This document shows positions 43,239 to 51,454 of a DNA stretch of 64,000 nt, one piece after another. Source of the stretch: Rhodococcus sp. 4CII (lineage in GTDB: Bacteria; Actinomycetota; Actinomycetes; Mycobacteriales; Mycobacteriaceae); contig NZ_JACCFE010000002.1 of the NCBI RefSeq assembly GCF_014256275.1, positions 3,514,001 through 3,578,000 of the forward strand, written 5' to 3'. The position numbers were made by a program, and so were the translations under genes. The notes beneath the pieces are model-generated. The model saw only the letters and a list, made by a program, of their open reading frames with translations, made no database searches and was not told the DNA's origin. Each line of letters starts with the position of its first letter. Position 1 is the first letter of the stretch.

Positions 43239-43604
43239 CGCCCAACCCCTTTGTCGAGTGAAAAGTGGTGCACCTCGGCGCCGGCGGCGGCGAAAAGGGT
43301 GAGGGCCGTGGTCGGTGGGTGGTGCGTTCCCGCCGACTACCCTGGGGCGGCGACGCTCAATCCGGCCGCACACCAAATCCCCCCAGGCCGGGGCCGGCTT
43401 GCAGGGAAACACGCGGAGCGCAGTTGCAAGCGGGTACCCGCTGACTACGCTGCCCGCGCCGCGATGGCGGGACCGGGCAGCCAGGCCCGCTCCGCCTTGG
43501 CCGCGCGCGGCCCACCTCCGCAACCTCGTGGGTCACGTACGCACGAGAAACAAATGCGCCGATTAATTCGAAGTCACTCCCATTGCCTTTTCCCAAAACA
43601 TTAT
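43239..43604. other. Upstream region of the gas-vesicle remnant
   Basis: No gene is recognised; gvpO, gvpA, gvpF and gvpG, which precede the YtxH-like gene elsewhere, are absent. It holds the palindrome AGCGGGTACCCGCT (43429-43442) and, on the minus strand, GGGTAG about 100 bases before the ATG with a GATT 16 bases further upstream, a loose match to SigB/SigF-type stress promoters (GTTT, 14-16 bases, GGGTA). Confidence 0.35.
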
Positions 43605-43736
43605 GGGCGGTTGTTAATTTCATTATGTGAGAAGAACACTTTTTTTGTGAAACATTTTACGACCTCGAGCGCGATAGACACCGTAACCGACGATCGATGA
43701 TCCCGGGGATTCATCACCAGTAAGGCGTGTATTCCG

Positions 43737-43823
43737 ATGGATTCTGCAGGACTCGACTTCAAAGTCCGTTCGAGGCGTTCCTGAAGTGGCTCAGTGTCAC
43801 CGTCGGTGGCATCGGATTGAGCC
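43737..43823 (+). pseudogene. Frameshifted copy of the 30-aa peptide gene
   Basis: ATG 43737 opens MDSAGLDFKV, after which one base is missing relative to the left copy and the frame hits TGA within five codons. If the base is restored the sequence continues FEAFLKWLSVTVGGIGLS, very close to the left copy, but its stop is also changed (CTGA to CCGA). Two disabling changes mark it as a pseudogene. Confidence 0.7.
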
Positions 43824-43846
43824 GACCGACGGAGCAATTCGCGACA

Positions 43847-43885
43847 GCGGTGGTCCGGCTCACCTGGGGGCAGCCTGGCCACCGC
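43847..43885 (+). terminator. Hairpin after the peptide pseudogene (right copy)
   Basis: GCGGTGGTCCGGCT pairs with AGCCTGGCCACCGC over an 11-base loop (13 of 14 positions pair, one as G-T). It corresponds to the hairpin of the left copy. The stem persists although several of its bases differ, while the peptide frame in this copy is lost. Confidence 0.55.
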
Positions 43886-43894
43886 CCTGATCTG

Positions 43895-44375
43895 CGCGAT
43901 CACCGGCTAGGGCGCCCCTCGCCGCCGTCCGCGGCCAAGCATCGAGCTCGGCCTACGGGGTGCCCGGTCGGCAGGCGACCGGGCAGATGAGTCGATATCG
44001 TCACCCCGGAATCGGGCCAGTCGATCCGGAATAATTTTGCGCGAAGCGCGGTTCGAGAAGGTGGGGCGCCCCGAAATGAGCGCGCCCAATAATGTGCGGC
44101 TTCTCACCGTATGTACGCGTCATTATGCCGACACCGGATATCCGAGAGTCCCGTGTCTGCATTTTCGTCTCACGGCGCACGGGTGTGACGGGTTTCGGAA
44201 ACCTCCCGGGCGCGCAGCATGCACTGGGCACCCCCCGGAGACGACGCGGATGAACACCAGATACGGCGGTGTCGTCGTCAGAATCGTTGACCAGTGCGGC
44301 TTGCCCGAGTCTTCTGGTGAAACGAATGCGGTAGCCGGTGCGACATACCTATTCACTGAAAGGTGTTGTGCAAGA
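43895..44375. other. Intergenic region, no gene recognised
   Basis: No coding sequence is convincing here. The stretch just before the diguanylate cyclase gene has CTGAAAGGTG, a ribosome-site-like sequence that leads into the 7-codon ORF described with that gene. Confidence 0.4.
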
Positions 44376-44391
44376 ATGAAACCGACCAGTC

Positions 44392-45897
44392 GTGACTGAG
44401 TTGTTCGAACCGTACCGGGTGCCGGAGCGCGCCGCACGATCCGGGTTCCCAGAAGAGGTGACCCGATCCGAGCCGGGATCCTTCCCGGGCGCGGCGTTGT
44501 CGGCGCAGCTGGTCGCCGCGGTGGAATGCGCGCCGGCCCCGATGGGGCTGTGGGAGTTCGGTTCGGGCCGTCTCCGGTATCTGAACCCCGCCGCGGCCAC
44601 CCTGGTGGGGTTCCCGGAGGGCGGCGAGGTGTCCGCGCGCAGGACGGCCGACGTCTGCACCGACGCCGCGGTGGCGCAGGCACCCGAGGTCTCGGCTGCC
44701 CTGACCGAACGGGGCCGGTGGTGCGGGCGGACGGAGCTGCGGCACTTGCGCACCGGTGCGCCGATCCCGGCAGTCCTGTCGGTCTTTGTGACCGAGCGAG
44801 ACGAGGACGGACACCCGCTGCTGATCGGGGTGATCGGCCGGGAGCCGTCCACCGACGGCGAGCAGGAACACCCGCTGCTCGCCGCACTGGAGGAAGCCGA
44901 CCGCCGGTGCCGGGAACAACACGTACTCGCCGAGCTGAGCCGGCTCGCCGTCACCGCCGACCTCGACACGCTGCTGACCGCTGCGACCGCTGAGGTCACC
45001 GCACTGCTGGGGGTGCGGTCCGCGGCGGTGGCCCGGGTGCCGGAGACCGGCGGGGCGGCGCTGACGGTGCTCGGCTACCACGGGCCCGGGCCACGCCCGA
45101 CCACCGTCGCCGCCGGTCGCGGCTCGCTGACCGGGTACGCGGCCACCGAGGCGGCGGTGGTGTGCTGTCCGGACCGCGCCCGCGAGCGCCGGTTCGCCAC
45201 CGCGGACATGGCCGCGCACGGGCTGGGTGGCGGCATCGGTGTGCCGATCGGCCACGACACGATCTGGGGGGTGCTGACCGCCCATTTCGCCCGACCACGC
45301 CCCTCACGGGAACGCGACGTGGCGTTCGTGTGCGCGGTGGCCGCGGTGCTGTCCACCGCGCTCGGCCGCATCGAGGCCGAAGAGCGATTACGGCATCGGA
45401 GCCTGCACGACCCGCTCACCGGGCTACCGAACCGCACCCTGGCCCTGGAGCGTCTGCGTGCCGCCCTCGACCGAGCCGCACACACCGGCGGCCGGGTGGC
45501 GGTATTGATGATCGACCTCGACAACTTCCGACACCTCAACGCCCGATTGGGGCACGCCGGTGGCGACGCCGCCCTGATCCGACTCGCCGACCGCCTGCGG
45601 TCCGCGGTCCGGCCCACCGACACCGTGGCGCGCCTGGGCGGCGACGAATTCCTGATCCTGTGCCCGGCCGTCACCGGTCCCGCGGACGTGATTGCGATCG
45701 CCGACCGAATCGCCACCGTGGACCCGCACCCGGGTGACGGGCCGATCACCGCGAGTATCGGCATCGCCGTCACCGGTGCCGCCGTCTCCCCGCACGAACT
45801 GATTCATCACGCCGACCGGGCGATGTACCGGGCCAAGGCCACCGGGCCCGGCCGCTACGCACTGCACCATCCCGATACCCACGGAACGGGCCGCTGA
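44392..45897 (+). CDS. PAS-GAF-GGDEF diguanylate cyclase
   Basis: A 501-residue signalling enzyme making cyclic di-GMP. A PAS-like domain is at about residues 40-155 (MGLWEFGSGRLRYLNPAAAT), a GAF domain at about 180-325 (LSRLAVTADLDTLLTAATAE, GVPIGHDTIWGVLTAHF), and the catalytic domain at about 340-495. The active site GGDEF is intact at 416-420, and RPTD five residues before it is an RxxD product-inhibition site. The start GTG 44392 lacks its own ribosome site. A 7-codon ORF (ATG 44376, MKPTSRD, stop 44397-44399) with AAAGG upstream overlaps the start, so translation may be coupled. It lies in the mosaic region and may control surface behaviour. Confidence 0.87.
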   Translation: MTELFEPYRVPERAARSGFPEEVTRSEPGSFPGAALSAQLVAAVECAPAPMGLWEFGSGRLRYLNPAAATLVGFPEGGEVSARRTADVCTDAAVAQAPEVSAALTERGRWCGRTELRHLRTGAPIPAVLSVFVTERDEDGHPLLIGVIGREPSTDGEQEHPLLAALEEADRRCREQHVLAELSRLAVTADLDTLLTAATAEVTALLGVRSAAVARVPETGGAALTVLGYHGPGPRPTTVAAGRGSLTGYAATEAAVVCCPDRARERRFATADMAAHGLGGGIGVPIGHDTIWGVLTAHFARPRPSRERDVAFVCAVAAVLSTALGRIEAEERLRHRSLHDPLTGLPNRTLALERLRAALDRAAHTGGRVAVLMIDLDNFRHLNARLGHAGGDAALIRLADRLRSAVRPTDTVARLGGDEFLILCPAVTGPADVIAIADRIATVDPHPGDGPITASIGIAVTGAAVSPHELIHHADRAMYRAKATGPGRYALHHPDTHGTGR

Positions 45898-46061
45898 ACC
45901 GCGCAGACAACGCGAGAACTCCCGGACAGGCGTGGTCGGGCTACCGCAGAACCATCGGCGGACATCCTCCGGCGCCCCGACTTTCGGATCGACGTGGTCT
46001 TTCGCGAGGCGTATCCCGGTACGTAGACGCAACCGACACCTCCCCACCGCCCACGATGGGC

Positions 46062-46085
46062 GCGGAGTGTCGGTGGGCACTCCGC
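46062..46085. terminator. Hairpin terminator between convergent genes
   Basis: GCGGAGTG (46062-46069) and CACTCCGC (46078-46085) form a perfect 8-bp stem with an 8-base loop, between the 3' end of the GGDEF gene and that of the 95-aa gene. It lies only a few bases from the latter's stop. Confidence 0.6.
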
Positions 46086-46090
46086 TCACG

Positions 46091-46378
46091 TCACCGGTGA
46101 ATCCCGTCGCCGAGACCGCGGGGCACGAGTTCGAACCACGCGCTCGCTCCGCCGCGCAGATGCGGATCCGGGTAGCACAGGGCGAGGCCTTGCGCATCGA
46201 ACGCGGTGAACCACTCCTGCCAGGAGATGTGCTCGAGCTCGCCGGTCCGGACAAAGTCGATATGCAGGGCGCCTGCGGTGTCAGTGGTCGCCGCTGATCG
46301 TGCCGGTGCGCCGTGATGCGCCTGAATCCAATCGCGGATCTCGTCGTGATCGGTGGTGACGTGCCGGTGTGAGGTCAT
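46091..46378 (-). CDS. Conserved small protein, 95 aa
   Basis: ATG 46378 follows CAGGACC. The sequence reads DEIRDWIQAHHGAPARSAAT, then ALHIDFVRTGELEHISWQEW and FTAFDAQGLALCY. The pattern of an N-terminal helix, GxPA, LxIDF, and ISWxEWFxxFxxxGLAxxY belongs to a widespread family of small proteins of about 70-95 residues found in soil actinobacteria and proteobacteria, with no known function. It is probably soluble. It lies alone, convergent with the GGDEF gene. Confidence 0.72.
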   Translation of the reverse strand: MTSHRHVTTDHDEIRDWIQAHHGAPARSAATTDTAGALHIDFVRTGELEHISWQEWFTAFDAQGLALCYPDPHLRGGASAWFELVPRGLGDGIHR

Positions 46379-46557
46379 TGGAATGGTCCTGGTTCGGAGC
46401 AGGGGTACGCGGGTGTTGCCTCGGATGGGGTTTTCGGGTTACCCGCGACAGCGCGACTCGAATCCCAGCCCTGGATCGGCTGCGAGCCGACCCCGGTTCC
46501 GCCTCAATAATCCCCAAGGCGTCCACAAGACATATCGATCAGGTTACGAGCCGCGGT

Positions 46558-46674
46558 GTGACGTCCGGCGGTCTCACGATGGCTCTTCTCCGGTTCCGCT
46601 ACCGGCTGCTGCGCGTACCCCTCCAGCTGATCGAGGGGATCGCGCAATCCCACCTCGACGAGCAGGCACGGTGA
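46558..46674 (+). pseudogene. Truncated paralogue of the 130-aa gene at 38.2 kb
   Basis: The frame from GTG 46558 (or ATG 46579) reads MALLRFRYRLLRVPLQLIE, GIAQSHLDEQAR and stops. It matches the middle of the 38198-38590 protein (LALLRFNYHLVRIPLQLAE, FDEQAS), but the last 80 residues are missing. Homology ends exactly where a fragment of an acyl-CoA dehydrogenase gene on the other strand begins, so the truncation was caused by a recombination or deletion at about 46670. Confidence 0.7.
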
Positions 46675-47085
46675 TGAACGTCTTGGATCCGTTGACCACG
46701 TACTCGTCGCCGTCCCGGATCGCGGTGGTCTTGATGGCCTCGAGGTCCGAACCGGTGCCGGGCTCGGTCATGCCGATGGCGCCGAGGATCTCTCCGGTCG
46801 CCATACCGGGCAGCCAGGTTTGCTTCTGTTCCTCGGTGCCGTACTCGAGGATGTAGTGGGCCACGATGCCCGAGTGCACGAAGATGCCGAGGGCGAGATC
46901 GCCGGCGTAGCCCTGCGCGTCGAAGACGGCGAGGTCGTGAGCGAACGCGCCTCCCCCGCCGCCGTATTCCTCGGGGATCGAGCAGCAGAGGAGGCCGAGT
47001 TTGCCTGCCTCGATCCACACGTCGCGGTCGATGCGGTGCTGGGCGTCGTCGTCGTGCCACGACGGAACGAACTTCTTGATCCATG
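46664..47085 (-). pseudogene. Acyl-CoA dehydrogenase, internal fragment
   Basis: The minus strand encodes about 135 residues from the first half of an acyl-CoA dehydrogenase: EAGKLGLLCCSIPEEYGGGG, LGIFVHSGIVAHYILEYGT, MATGEILGAIGMTEPGTGSD (the FAD-binding motif) and VVNGSKTFIT. The family is about 380 residues, so the C-terminal half with the catalytic Glu is gone. The 5' end is also abnormal: GAGAAGGACCATG looks like a start, but that ATG is out of frame with the homology by one base. It lies directly downstream of the fused oxidoreductase gene, in the same direction, and was probably once the next gene of that operon. Confidence 0.8.
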
Positions 47086-47123
47086 GTCCTTCTCGATCTG
47101 TGTTGTGTTCGACAGGGTCGGTG

Positions 47124-50100
47124 TCACACGACCTGCTTCTCGGCCAGTGCCTTGTGCGGGTACGTCTTCAAGAGTGCGGCCAGTTCCTGGTGGTAGGTCT
47201 GCACGTTGGCCACCTTGATCTGTTCGTACCCGCGGATGAGGTCGGGCAGTTCGGCGATCGCGACCGCGGCCGCGAGGTTGTGCTGGTTCAGCGGGTGTAG
47301 GAGTTGCTCGACCGTCTCGCGGTACTCGGTGATCAGTTCACGCTCCATCTTGCGGATGTGGTGGTAGCCGAACACGTCGAACCTGGTGCCGCGGACCCGG
47401 CGCATCCGGTGCAGGGTCCGGAAGCCGGGGTTCACCCAGGAGCCCAGGGAGAGTTTGTTTTTCATGCCCATGGCGCGCAGCATCGGGGGGTGCAGGCGGA
47501 CGGACCGTTTCGCACCCTTGCCGAACGCGTCCACTACCGCGGCGTCGAACGTCGGATCGAGTGCGAGGCGAGCGACTTCGTATTCGTCCTTGTAGGCCAT
47601 GAGTTTGAACAGGTTCTTCGCGACTGCCTCGGTCAGGGCGGTGGAGGCACCGATGAGCGTTGATTCGCGTTGGCGTACCGATTCGACGAAGTGCACGTAG
47701 TCGCGGGCGTAATCGGTGTCCTGGTAGTCGATGAGTTCAGCGGTGCGCAGTCCCACGACGCGGGCGAGTTCCGAATCGGCTGCGGCCCGGACGGTGCCGG
47801 CGAGGGCGAGGGCCTGGGGGGACGGTGCGGCAGGTTCGACGACGGCCCGCCGATTGCCCTCGATGGCGGCGGTGAGGGCGCCGGGATCGGAGATGGCCTG
47901 GCGGCCGCGACGGAATGCCTGCAGATTCGCCTCGACCGAGACACCGTTGAGGGTGATCGCCTGCTCGATCGCGACCGCGGTGATCGGCAGGACGCCGGTC
48001 TGGAAGGCGGCACCGATCAGGAGCATGTTGGTGTACTGCTCGTCGTCGAACAGCTCACGCGAGAGCAGGGCCGGGTCGAGGTAGACCGCGCGGGCGGTGG
48101 CGCCGTCGATGGCCGTGCGGATCGTACTGATCGCCGGGAAGTGGACGGAGGTGTCGACGACCATCTGCCCGGTGGGGATTTCGGTGGTCGAGACCACCGC
48201 GACGGTGTCGGAGTTGTTGGCCACCTTCAGGTTGGTGGGGTCGGTGGCGACGAGGGAGTCGCAGCCGAGGTAGAGACCGCAGCGGCCCTGCCCGATCTTC
48301 GAGGCACTCTCCCGGGATTCGGCGCTGATCTTCAGGTCGGAGACCACAGCGCCGCCCTTCTGCGCCAGGCCGGTCTGGTCGAGGCTGCGGACGAACTTGC
48401 CGTCGATGACGGCGGCGGTGGCCAGGATCTGCGAGACGGTGACCACGCCGGTGCCGCCGACGCCCATGATCCGCATCCCGAATTCGGTGTCGATGGTGGG
48501 AACGGTGGGGGCGGTGATCAGATCGGCGGGGATGGCCGGTACGGGTGTGCGTTGTTCCTTCGGGCCGGGGGTGACGGTCACGAAGGAGGGGCAGTCGCCT
48601 TTCAGGCAGGAGTAGTCGACGTTGCAGGAGGACTGATGGATTGTGGTCTTGCGGCCGAATTCGGTGTCGGTGGGGTGCACCGAGAGGCAGTTCGACTTTT
48701 CGCCGCAGTCGCCGCAGCCCTCGCAGATGCGTTCGTTGATCATCACCCGGGTGGTGGGGGTGGGCAGTTTGCCGCGCTTGCGCTTTCGGCGCTTCTCGGC
48801 GGCACATTCCTGGTCGTGCACCAGGACCGTGACTCCGGGGATCGTCGCGAGTTCCTGCTGGACGTCGACGAGGTCGTCCCGGTCTCGGACCTCGACGCCC
48901 TTGGGCAGTTTCAGTGAGGTGATGCGCTTACGGTCTTCGGTGGTGACCACGACCTTCTCGACGCCCTCGGCGAGCAGTAGGCGGGTGATCCGGTCCAGCG
49001 GCATGGCACCGACCGGGTCCTGGCCGCCGGTCATGGCGACGGTGGCGTTGTAGAGCAGTTTGTAGGTGACGTTTTCGCCGGAGGCGACGGCGGCGCGCAG
49101 CGCCAGGCTGCCGGAGTGCATGAAGGTACCATCGCCGATGTTCTGGATGAGGTGGTTCTCCTCGAGGAAGGGGGCCATGCCGATCCACTGGGCGCCTTCG
49201 CCACCCATCTGGGTCAGTCCGATGACATCGCCGACCTGTTTGTCGTCCATCATCATCACCATGGCGTGGCAACCGATTCCGCCGCCGATCAGCGTGTCGG
49301 GTGCCACCTTGGTCGAGGAGTTGTGGGGGCACCCCGAGCAGAAGTAGGGGGTGCGGCCCAGCAGGGGCAGCGCGATTTTCGAGGCTTTGGGGCGCTGCTT
49401 CCACTGCTGCACCGGTTCGATGCCGTACTCGTCGCCGAGACGGCGGCTGAGGGCGTTGGCGATCAGATCGGCGTCGAGCTCACCGAAAATGTTGACCAGG
49501 GACTTGCCGTTCGGGTCGGTCTTCCCGATGACCACCGGGGCGTCGGCGCGCCGGTAGAGGATGTCGCGGACCGCGGTCTCGAGGAACGCCCGCTTCTCCT
49601 CGACGACGATGATCTCGTTCAGCCCCGCAGCGAATCGGTGCACGATCTCGGGGTCGACAGGGAAGATCATGCCGAGTTTGAGGATCCGGATCCCGTACCG
49701 GCGCAGGTCTGCCGGACCGAGTCCGAACGTCGACAGTGCCTCGCGCAGATCGAGATACGTCTTGCCGGAGGTGATGATGCCGATGCGGTCGTCGGGCCCC
49801 GACTGGACGATCTCGTTCAGTTTGTTGATGCGTGCGTAGTCGAGGGCGCGAGGCAACCGGTCCATCAGTTGGCTGCGTTCGAGGGTGAGAAGGTTGGGGC
49901 CGACGAGGTTGGCGTTCGGGGTGTAGGTGCTCGGTCCGATGTCACCGAAGCTGGGGTCGATCCGGTCCGGGTGCACGACGGCGGAGCTTGCGCCGTCGGC
50001 GACGGCGGTGACGATCTTGAGCCCCGACCACAGGCCGGTGAACCGGGACAGGAACGGCGCGTGCAGCCCGTAGTCGAGCACTTCCTGCGAGTCGGCCGGG

Positions 50101-50633
50101 TAGAGGGTGGGGATGAGCAGGTCCGCCATCGCGACCTCGGATGCGCACGCCAGGCTCGAGGACTTTCCGCCCGGGTCGTCGCCGACGAGGGCGACGGCGC
50201 CGCCGCGCGGATCGGTGCCGACGAGGTTGGCGTGGCGGATGGCGTCGGAGGCGCGGTCGAGGCCGGGTGACTTGCCGTACCAGTAGCCGGTGACCCCGTC
50301 GGGGCGGAGGTGCCCGATCTGCGGGGCCATCTGGGTGCCCAGCACGGAGGTGGCGGCCAGCTCTTCGTTGACGCCAGGTCGGTGCACGAGATCGTGTTCG
50401 TCGAGGATTGTGCGTTTGCGCGCGATCTCGAGGTCGTAGCCGGCGAGCGGGGATCCTTCGTAGCCGGAGACGAACGACGCGGTGCGGTTGCCGCGGCGGC
50501 GGTCCAGGATGGCCCTGTCCCGCAGCACGCGCACCAAGGCCTGGATACCGGTCAGGTATACCGATCCTTCTTCGAGGACGTAGCGGTCGTCGAGGGAGAA
50601 CGTCGACGGGCGGGTCTGCTGGGTGGAGAACAA
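47124..50633 (-). CDS. Indolepyruvate ferredoxin oxidoreductase, fused single-chain form
   Basis: A 1169-residue enzyme. The frame is open far upstream, but homology begins at DRYVLEEGSVYLTGIQALVR; I choose TTG 50633, preceded by AAAGGAAG at seven bases, which gives the usual length of about 1160. Domains in order are the pyrimidine-type domain, a ThDP-binding region (FCSGCPHNSSTKV, GGGIGCHAMVMMM), a ferredoxin-like segment with RICEGCGDCGEKSNCLSV, and the gamma-type domain (MGVGGTGVVTVSQILATAAV). It converts aryl- or alkyl-pyruvates to acyl-CoA with ferredoxin as electron acceptor. A broken acyl-CoA dehydrogenase follows it and the RraA/LeuCD genes precede it, suggesting a 2-keto-acid pathway. 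Confidence 0.87.
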   Translation of the reverse strand: MFSTQQTRPSTFSLDDRYVLEEGSVYLTGIQALVRVLRDRAILDRRRGNRTASFVSGYEGSPLAGYDLEIARKRTILDEHDLVHRPGVNEELAATSVLGTQMAPQIGHLRPDGVTGYWYGKSPGLDRASDAIRHANLVGTDPRGGAVALVGDDPGGKSSSLACASEVAMADLLIPTLYPADSQEVLDYGLHAPFLSRFTGLWSGLKIVTAVADGASSAVVHPDRIDPSFGDIGPSTYTPNANLVGPNLLTLERSQLMDRLPRALDYARINKLNEIVQSGPDDRIGIITSGKTYLDLREALSTFGLGPADLRRYGIRILKLGMIFPVDPEIVHRFAAGLNEIIVVEEKRAFLETAVRDILYRRADAPVVIGKTDPNGKSLVNIFGELDADLIANALSRRLGDEYGIEPVQQWKQRPKASKIALPLLGRTPYFCSGCPHNSSTKVAPDTLIGGGIGCHAMVMMMDDKQVGDVIGLTQMGGEGAQWIGMAPFLEENHLIQNIGDGTFMHSGSLALRAAVASGENVTYKLLYNATVAMTGGQDPVGAMPLDRITRLLLAEGVEKVVVTTEDRKRITSLKLPKGVEVRDRDDLVDVQQELATIPGVTVLVHDQECAAEKRRKRKRGKLPTPTTRVMINERICEGCGDCGEKSNCLSVHPTDTEFGRKTTIHQSSCNVDYSCLKGDCPSFVTVTPGPKEQRTPVPAIPADLITAPTVPTIDTEFGMRIMGVGGTGVVTVSQILATAAVIDGKFVRSLDQTGLAQKGGAVVSDLKISAESRESASKIGQGRCGLYLGCDSLVATDPTNLKVANNSDTVAVVSTTEIPTGQMVVDTSVHFPAISTIRTAIDGATARAVYLDPALLSRELFDDEQYTNMLLIGAAFQTGVLPITAVAIEQAITLNGVSVEANLQAFRRGRQAISDPGALTAAIEGNRRAVVEPAAPSPQALALAGTVRAAADSELARVVGLRTAELIDYQDTDYARDYVHFVESVRQRESTLIGASTALTEAVAKNLFKLMAYKDEYEVARLALDPTFDAAVVDAFGKGAKRSVRLHPPMLRAMGMKNKLSLGSWVNPGFRTLHRMRRVRGTRFDVFGYHHIRKMERELITEYRETVEQLLHPLNQHNLAAAVAIAELPDLIRGYEQIKVANVQTYHQELAALLKTYPHKALAEKQVV

Positions 50634-50677
50634 GGCTGGCTTCCTTTGTGTGATGTCTGTCGGCGGCGCGGGGTGGG

Positions 50678-51454
50678 TCAGGCTGGGGTGGTGCCCGGAG
50701 TCAGCCCGGCGACGAGTTCTTCCAGGGACGCGGCAGTATCGATGCGGTCGATGAACGCGATCTCGGCCTGGTGTGCGTTTTCGCAGAAGTCGACGACCCG
50801 CGGTACGTCGAAGAACGGAATCACGCAGACGCCGTCGATGTCGGCGACGAGGTAGTCGCCAGGATTGACCAGATGCCCGCACAACGACACCGGGCCGTTC
50901 ATCTGCATCGTCTCGTAGCGGTAGCGGGCGGCGGCCGGATGCCGGGTGGCACTCCATACCGGGAGACCGGTGGCGATGATCGAGGCGGTGTCGCGGATCG
51001 CGCCGTCGACGAGGCATCCGCCGATTTCCGCCTTGATCGCCCAGCGGGCGGACAGTGCGCCCATCACTGCGCCGGATCGTGAACCCGAACAGTCCATGAC
51101 CGCGACGTCGCCGGGGCGACCCAGCCCGTAGAGGTCGCGGTCGCCGAAGGTCGTACCGTTCCCGCCCTCGCGGTTCGCGCTCACATCTCCACCGAGCGGG
51201 ATATAACGCAAGGTCACTGCCGGGCCGCACATTCTCGACTGTCTCGAAACCGGCTTCAGGTCAGTGGAATTGATTACCGCACCGACGCCGAGCTCGTCCA
51301 GAGCATCGGCAACGGCGGACGCGGTGTCGGGGATTGCGAGTAACCGTGCTGCATAGTCTTCTGCGTAGCGTGGGATCTCGGTGCTCAGGATCTTCGACGG
51401 CGGGACGGTGCCCGTCATCCGGGCGCTGGTGTCGGTCAGGTCGGTCTCAGGCAT
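50678..51454 (-). CDS. RraA-like aldolase/decarboxylase family protein
   Basis: A 258-residue protein of the RraA/HMG-aldolase family. ATG 51454 lies inside the end of leuD (8-base overlap). The family's active-site motif GGCLVDGAIRD and the second signature GDYLVADIDGVCVIP are intact, including the Arg and Asp used by 4-hydroxy-4-methyl-2-oxoglutarate and 4-carboxy-4-hydroxy-2-oxoadipate aldolases. Such enzymes cleave tertiary hydroxy keto-acids to pyruvate and a second keto-acid. Others of this fold bind RNase E, which is unlikely here given the metabolic context. It is followed by the oxidoreductase gene and forms one operon with leuC- and leuD-like genes. Confidence 0.8.
   Translation of the reverse strand: MPETDLTDTSARMTGTVPPSKILSTEIPRYAEDYAARLLAIPDTASAVADALDELGVGAVINSTDLKPVSRQSRMCGPAVTLRYIPLGGDVSANREGGNGTTFGDRDLYGLGRPGDVAVMDCSGSRSGAVMGALSARWAIKAEIGGCLVDGAIRDTASIIATGLPVWSATRHPAAARYRYETMQMNGPVSLCGHLVNPGDYLVADIDGVCVIPFFDVPRVVDFCENAHQAEIAFIDRIDTAASLEELVAGLTPGTTPA

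Larger units (their letters stand above)
43605..43894 (+). repeat. Inverted ~295-bp element, right copy (degenerate)
   Basis: This copy aligns with 39208-38911 of the opposite strand: GGGCGGTTGTTAA and TTATGTGAGAA in the leader, a GATGATCCC block, the peptide gene, CCGACGGAGCAAT and the 3' hairpin (43847-43885). The copies differ at many positions, so the duplication is not recent, yet their order of parts is the same. Confidence 0.8.

Noticed and set aside
43429..43442. AGCGGGTACCCGCT as a SigB/SigF promoter core for the gas-vesicle genes
   Set aside because: GGGTAC is present, but on neither strand is there a GTTT-like -35 element at 14-16 bases. It is noted as a palindrome only.
38911..43894. 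The paired 295-bp elements as ends of a composite transposon
   Set aside because: No transposase or integrase lies in or between them, no target-site duplication is evident, and the copies are not identical. I keep them as a repeated gene unit only.
50678..51454. RraA-like gene as a true regulator of RNase E activity
   Set aside because: It overlaps LeuCD genes, has the aldolase active-site motif and is longer than RraA, so an enzyme of organic-acid breakdown is more likely.
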